Of a DNA stretch of 6,089 nucleotides, positions 4,981 to 6,089 are shown in pieces. The translations under genes and the position numbers were made by a program. Every line of letters starts with the position of its first letter. Position 1 is the first letter of the stretch. The notes under the pieces were generated by a model. It worked only from the letters and a program-made list of their open reading frames with translations. It was not told where the DNA came from and searched no databases. Source of the DNA: Gemmatimonadota bacterium (GTDB taxonomy: Bacteria; Gemmatimonadota; Gemmatimonadetes; Gemmatimonadales; GWC2-71-9); NCBI GenBank assembly GCA_004357415.1, contig SMVY01000138.1, positions 1 through 6,089 of the forward strand, given 5' to 3'.

Positions 4981-5760
4981 ATGCCCTCCATCGCCGCGCT
5001 GGTCGAGTCGCGCGACGCGGTGTCCTACCTTCGTCGCGGTTTGCCCAAGGCCGGTCCCAGCCTGGTCAGTTGCCGCAGTATCGCCGGCCTCGAGCGGTTG
5101 TTTGCCAGCCGGGTCGTCGACGCGGTGGTGCTGTCCCCCCGCCACCGGTTATGGCGTGAGGCGCGCGCGCTGGTCCAGGACCAGTATCCCGCGGTCGCGG
5201 TCGTGGTCTATGCCGCGTTTCGTCCCGACGACGGGGGCCTGTTGCTCCAGTGTCACAGTGAGGGTGTCGCGGCCGCCGCGGTCTTCGGGGTCGACGATCC
5301 GGTGGTCGGCGAGCTGGTGCTCCGCGTCTCGCTCTCCGCCCGCCGGAGAGCCGCCCTGGCCCACGCGCCGCGGATGCTCAATCTCCTCGAGCCGCTGCAG
5401 GTGAAGGTATGGGATGTGGTGATCAGGGAGGCGGATGGGGCGCTGCAGACCGAAGCCCTGGCTCGGCGGTTCGGCATCAGCCGGGAGTACCTGTCACGCC
5501 AGTTCGCGGCCGGCGGGGCTCCCAATCTCAAGCGGGCAGTGGACCTCGCCCGGATCGTCTGCGCGGCGCAGCTGCTGCACAACCCCGGCTACACCCAGGC
5601 GGACGTGTCCCGCGTCCTGCTGTTCTCCTCCGCCAGCCACCTCGGCCGGACCGCGCGACGTATCGCCGGGGTCAGCGCGGCAGGGTTGGCACACCTCGAA
5701 CCGGGTGAAATCTTGACGCGATTCGTGCAAGGCAAGACACGCAGCAGACTGCTGTGGTGA
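4981..5760 (+). CDS. Transcription regulator with degenerate receiver-like N-terminus and AraC-type HTH
   Basis: This 259-residue protein is probably a DNA-binding regulator. Residues 1-125 have an alternating strand-helix pattern like a response-regulator receiver (SIAALVES, then VVDAVVLSP, AVAVVVYA and AAAAVFGV as strands). The phospho-acceptor aspartate position at the end of the third strand is Ser52, and the usual Thr/Ser and Lys are also missing, so it is unlikely to be phosphorylated. Residues 155-240 form a double helix-turn-helix of AraC type: LQTEALARRFGISREYLSRQF, then TQADVSRVLLFSSASHLGRTARRIAG. The ATG follows the Nudix stop directly (TGA ATG, same frame) and lacks a Shine-Dalgarno sequence, so translation is probably coupled to the Nudix gene. 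Its targets are unknown. The receiver reading is inferred from pattern alone; the HTH is more secure. Confidence 0.8.
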   Translation: MPSIAALVESRDAVSYLRRGLPKAGPSLVSCRSIAGLERLFASRVVDAVVLSPRHRLWREARALVQDQYPAVAVVVYAAFRPDDGGLLLQCHSEGVAAAAVFGVDDPVVGELVLRVSLSARRRAALAHAPRMLNLLEPLQVKVWDVVIREADGALQTEALARRFGISREYLSRQFAAGGAPNLKRAVDLARIVCAAQLLHNPGYTQADVSRVLLFSSASHLGRTARRIAGVSAAGLAHLEPGEILTRFVQGKTRSRLLW

Positions 5761-5784
5761 GGGGAGGCAGGACGAGGATAGGAG

Positions 5785-5848
5785 AAGAGGGAAAAAAGGG
5801 CTAAGAGGGCTAAGAGGGAAAAGACGTATTAGCCCTTTTTTCCCTCTT
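5785..5848. terminator. Perfect 20-bp inverted repeat between convergent genes, likely bidirectional terminator
   Basis: Positions 5785-5804 are exactly complementary to 5829-5848, with a 24-base loop that repeats the GGGCTAAGAGGG word found in the arm. The right arm carries six T's on the plus strand and the left arm gives six U's when read from the minus strand. It lies 25 bases after the regulator stop, and its right arm overlaps the stop codon of the CBS gene. The U-run sits inside the stem, not after it, so this is not a textbook terminator, but position and symmetry favour a stop for both genes. Confidence 0.6.
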
Positions 5849-6089
5849 AGTCCACGGCCCGGTCGTAGGCCGCGAAGATCTCGGTTCGGCCGATGATGCC
5901 CCGCAGGTGATAGGGCGGTACCCGGTCGACCACCGGGAGCATCTGCGCGTCCCGGGCGCCCAACTGCCGCAAGGCCGTTTGCAGGTCGTCGCCCAGGGTG
6001 ACTCCTTCGCTGAACGGGTGGGCGATGTCGCGGATGGGAGTGTTCCTCGGGAGGTCGGGGTCCGCCAGTGCGTTCTTGAGATCCTGCCA
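5847..6089 (-). CDS. CBS-domain protein, C-terminal 80 residues (5' end outside window)
   Basis: Reading the reverse strand from the window edge gives 80 residues in one open frame ending in TAA (5849-5847). The peptide contains a CBS-type half: NTPIRDIAHPFSEGVTLGDD, then LQTALRQLGARDAQMLPVVD, LRGIIGRTEIFAAYDRAVD. CBS domains bind adenosyl ligands and usually act in pairs as regulatory modules. The ending, with GIIGRTEIFAAYDRA just before the stop, is reminiscent of CBS tails on ClC-type chloride channels. The catalytic or transport part lies outside the window, so the parent protein cannot be named. The gene converges on the regulator gene. Confidence 0.8.
   Translation of the reverse strand, partial: WQDLKNALADPDLPRNTPIRDIAHPFSEGVTLGDDLQTALRQLGARDAQMLPVVDRVPPYHLRGIIGRTEIFAAYDRAVD

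Noticed and set aside
4861..5145. 94-codon minus-strand frame ending in a hydrophobic peptide
   Set aside because: Most of it is antisense to the regulator gene and low-complexity, and no ribosome site was seen. Only the last 25 or so residues look protein-like, and they may just mirror the acidic Nudix tail.

Overview
The window is GC-rich chromosomal DNA from a bacterium with a diderm (two-membrane) envelope. The evidence for that is an Mla-type retrograde phospholipid transport operon, a SigR/RsrA-like sigma/anti-sigma pair and a tRNA cluster without encoded CCA ends. The overall style, with GC-rich codon use, GTG starts, word-repeat spacers and a receiver-like/AraC regulator, reminds me of Gemmatimonadota. 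That is an impression and not a demonstrated assignment.

Layout. (1) Positions 1-831, plus strand: the 3' part of an ECF sigma factor gene, then a small zinc-binding anti-sigma gene one base downstream. (2) Positions 853-884: a perfect 13-bp hairpin that can terminate this operon and, from the other side, the tRNA operon. (3) Positions 902-1467, minus strand: a four-tRNA operon read as Ala(GGC), Gly(GCC), initiator fMet(CAT), Val(GAC), with a near-consensus sigma-70 promoter at 1439-1467. Each spacer between tRNAs contains an inverted repeat, and the fMet-Val spacer is by far the most elaborate. (4) Positions 1393-1733: a divergent intergenic region holding the tRNA promoter and a possible promoter for the next operon. 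(5) Positions 1734-5760, plus strand: mlaE (permease), mlaF (ATPase), mlaD (MCE protein), a Nudix hydrolase, and a regulator with a degenerate receiver-like N-terminus and an AraC-type DNA-binding C-terminus. These genes are tightly packed and probably form one transcription unit. (6) Positions 5785-5848: a perfect 20-bp inverted repeat between convergent genes. (7) Positions 5847-6089, minus strand: the C-terminal end of a CBS-domain protein.

How the genes work together. The sigma/anti-sigma pair has the exact zinc-ligand spacing of RsrA, so it probably senses thiol-oxidative stress. MlaE, MlaF and MlaD together form the inner-membrane core of an MCE lipid transporter. No MlaC, MlaB or MlaA is visible here. 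The Nudix and regulator genes sit downstream in the same frame, separated only by a TGA-ATG junction.

Most of the window is ordinary housekeeping and envelope biology. I see no defence system, CRISPR array, transposase or phage gene. The least explained parts are three short intergenic or terminal segments built from repeated G-rich words in inverted orientation (about 985-1060, 4827-4966 and 5785-5848), and the translation start of mlaE, which has a good Shine-Dalgarno sequence in the wrong frame and a possible leaderless promoter.
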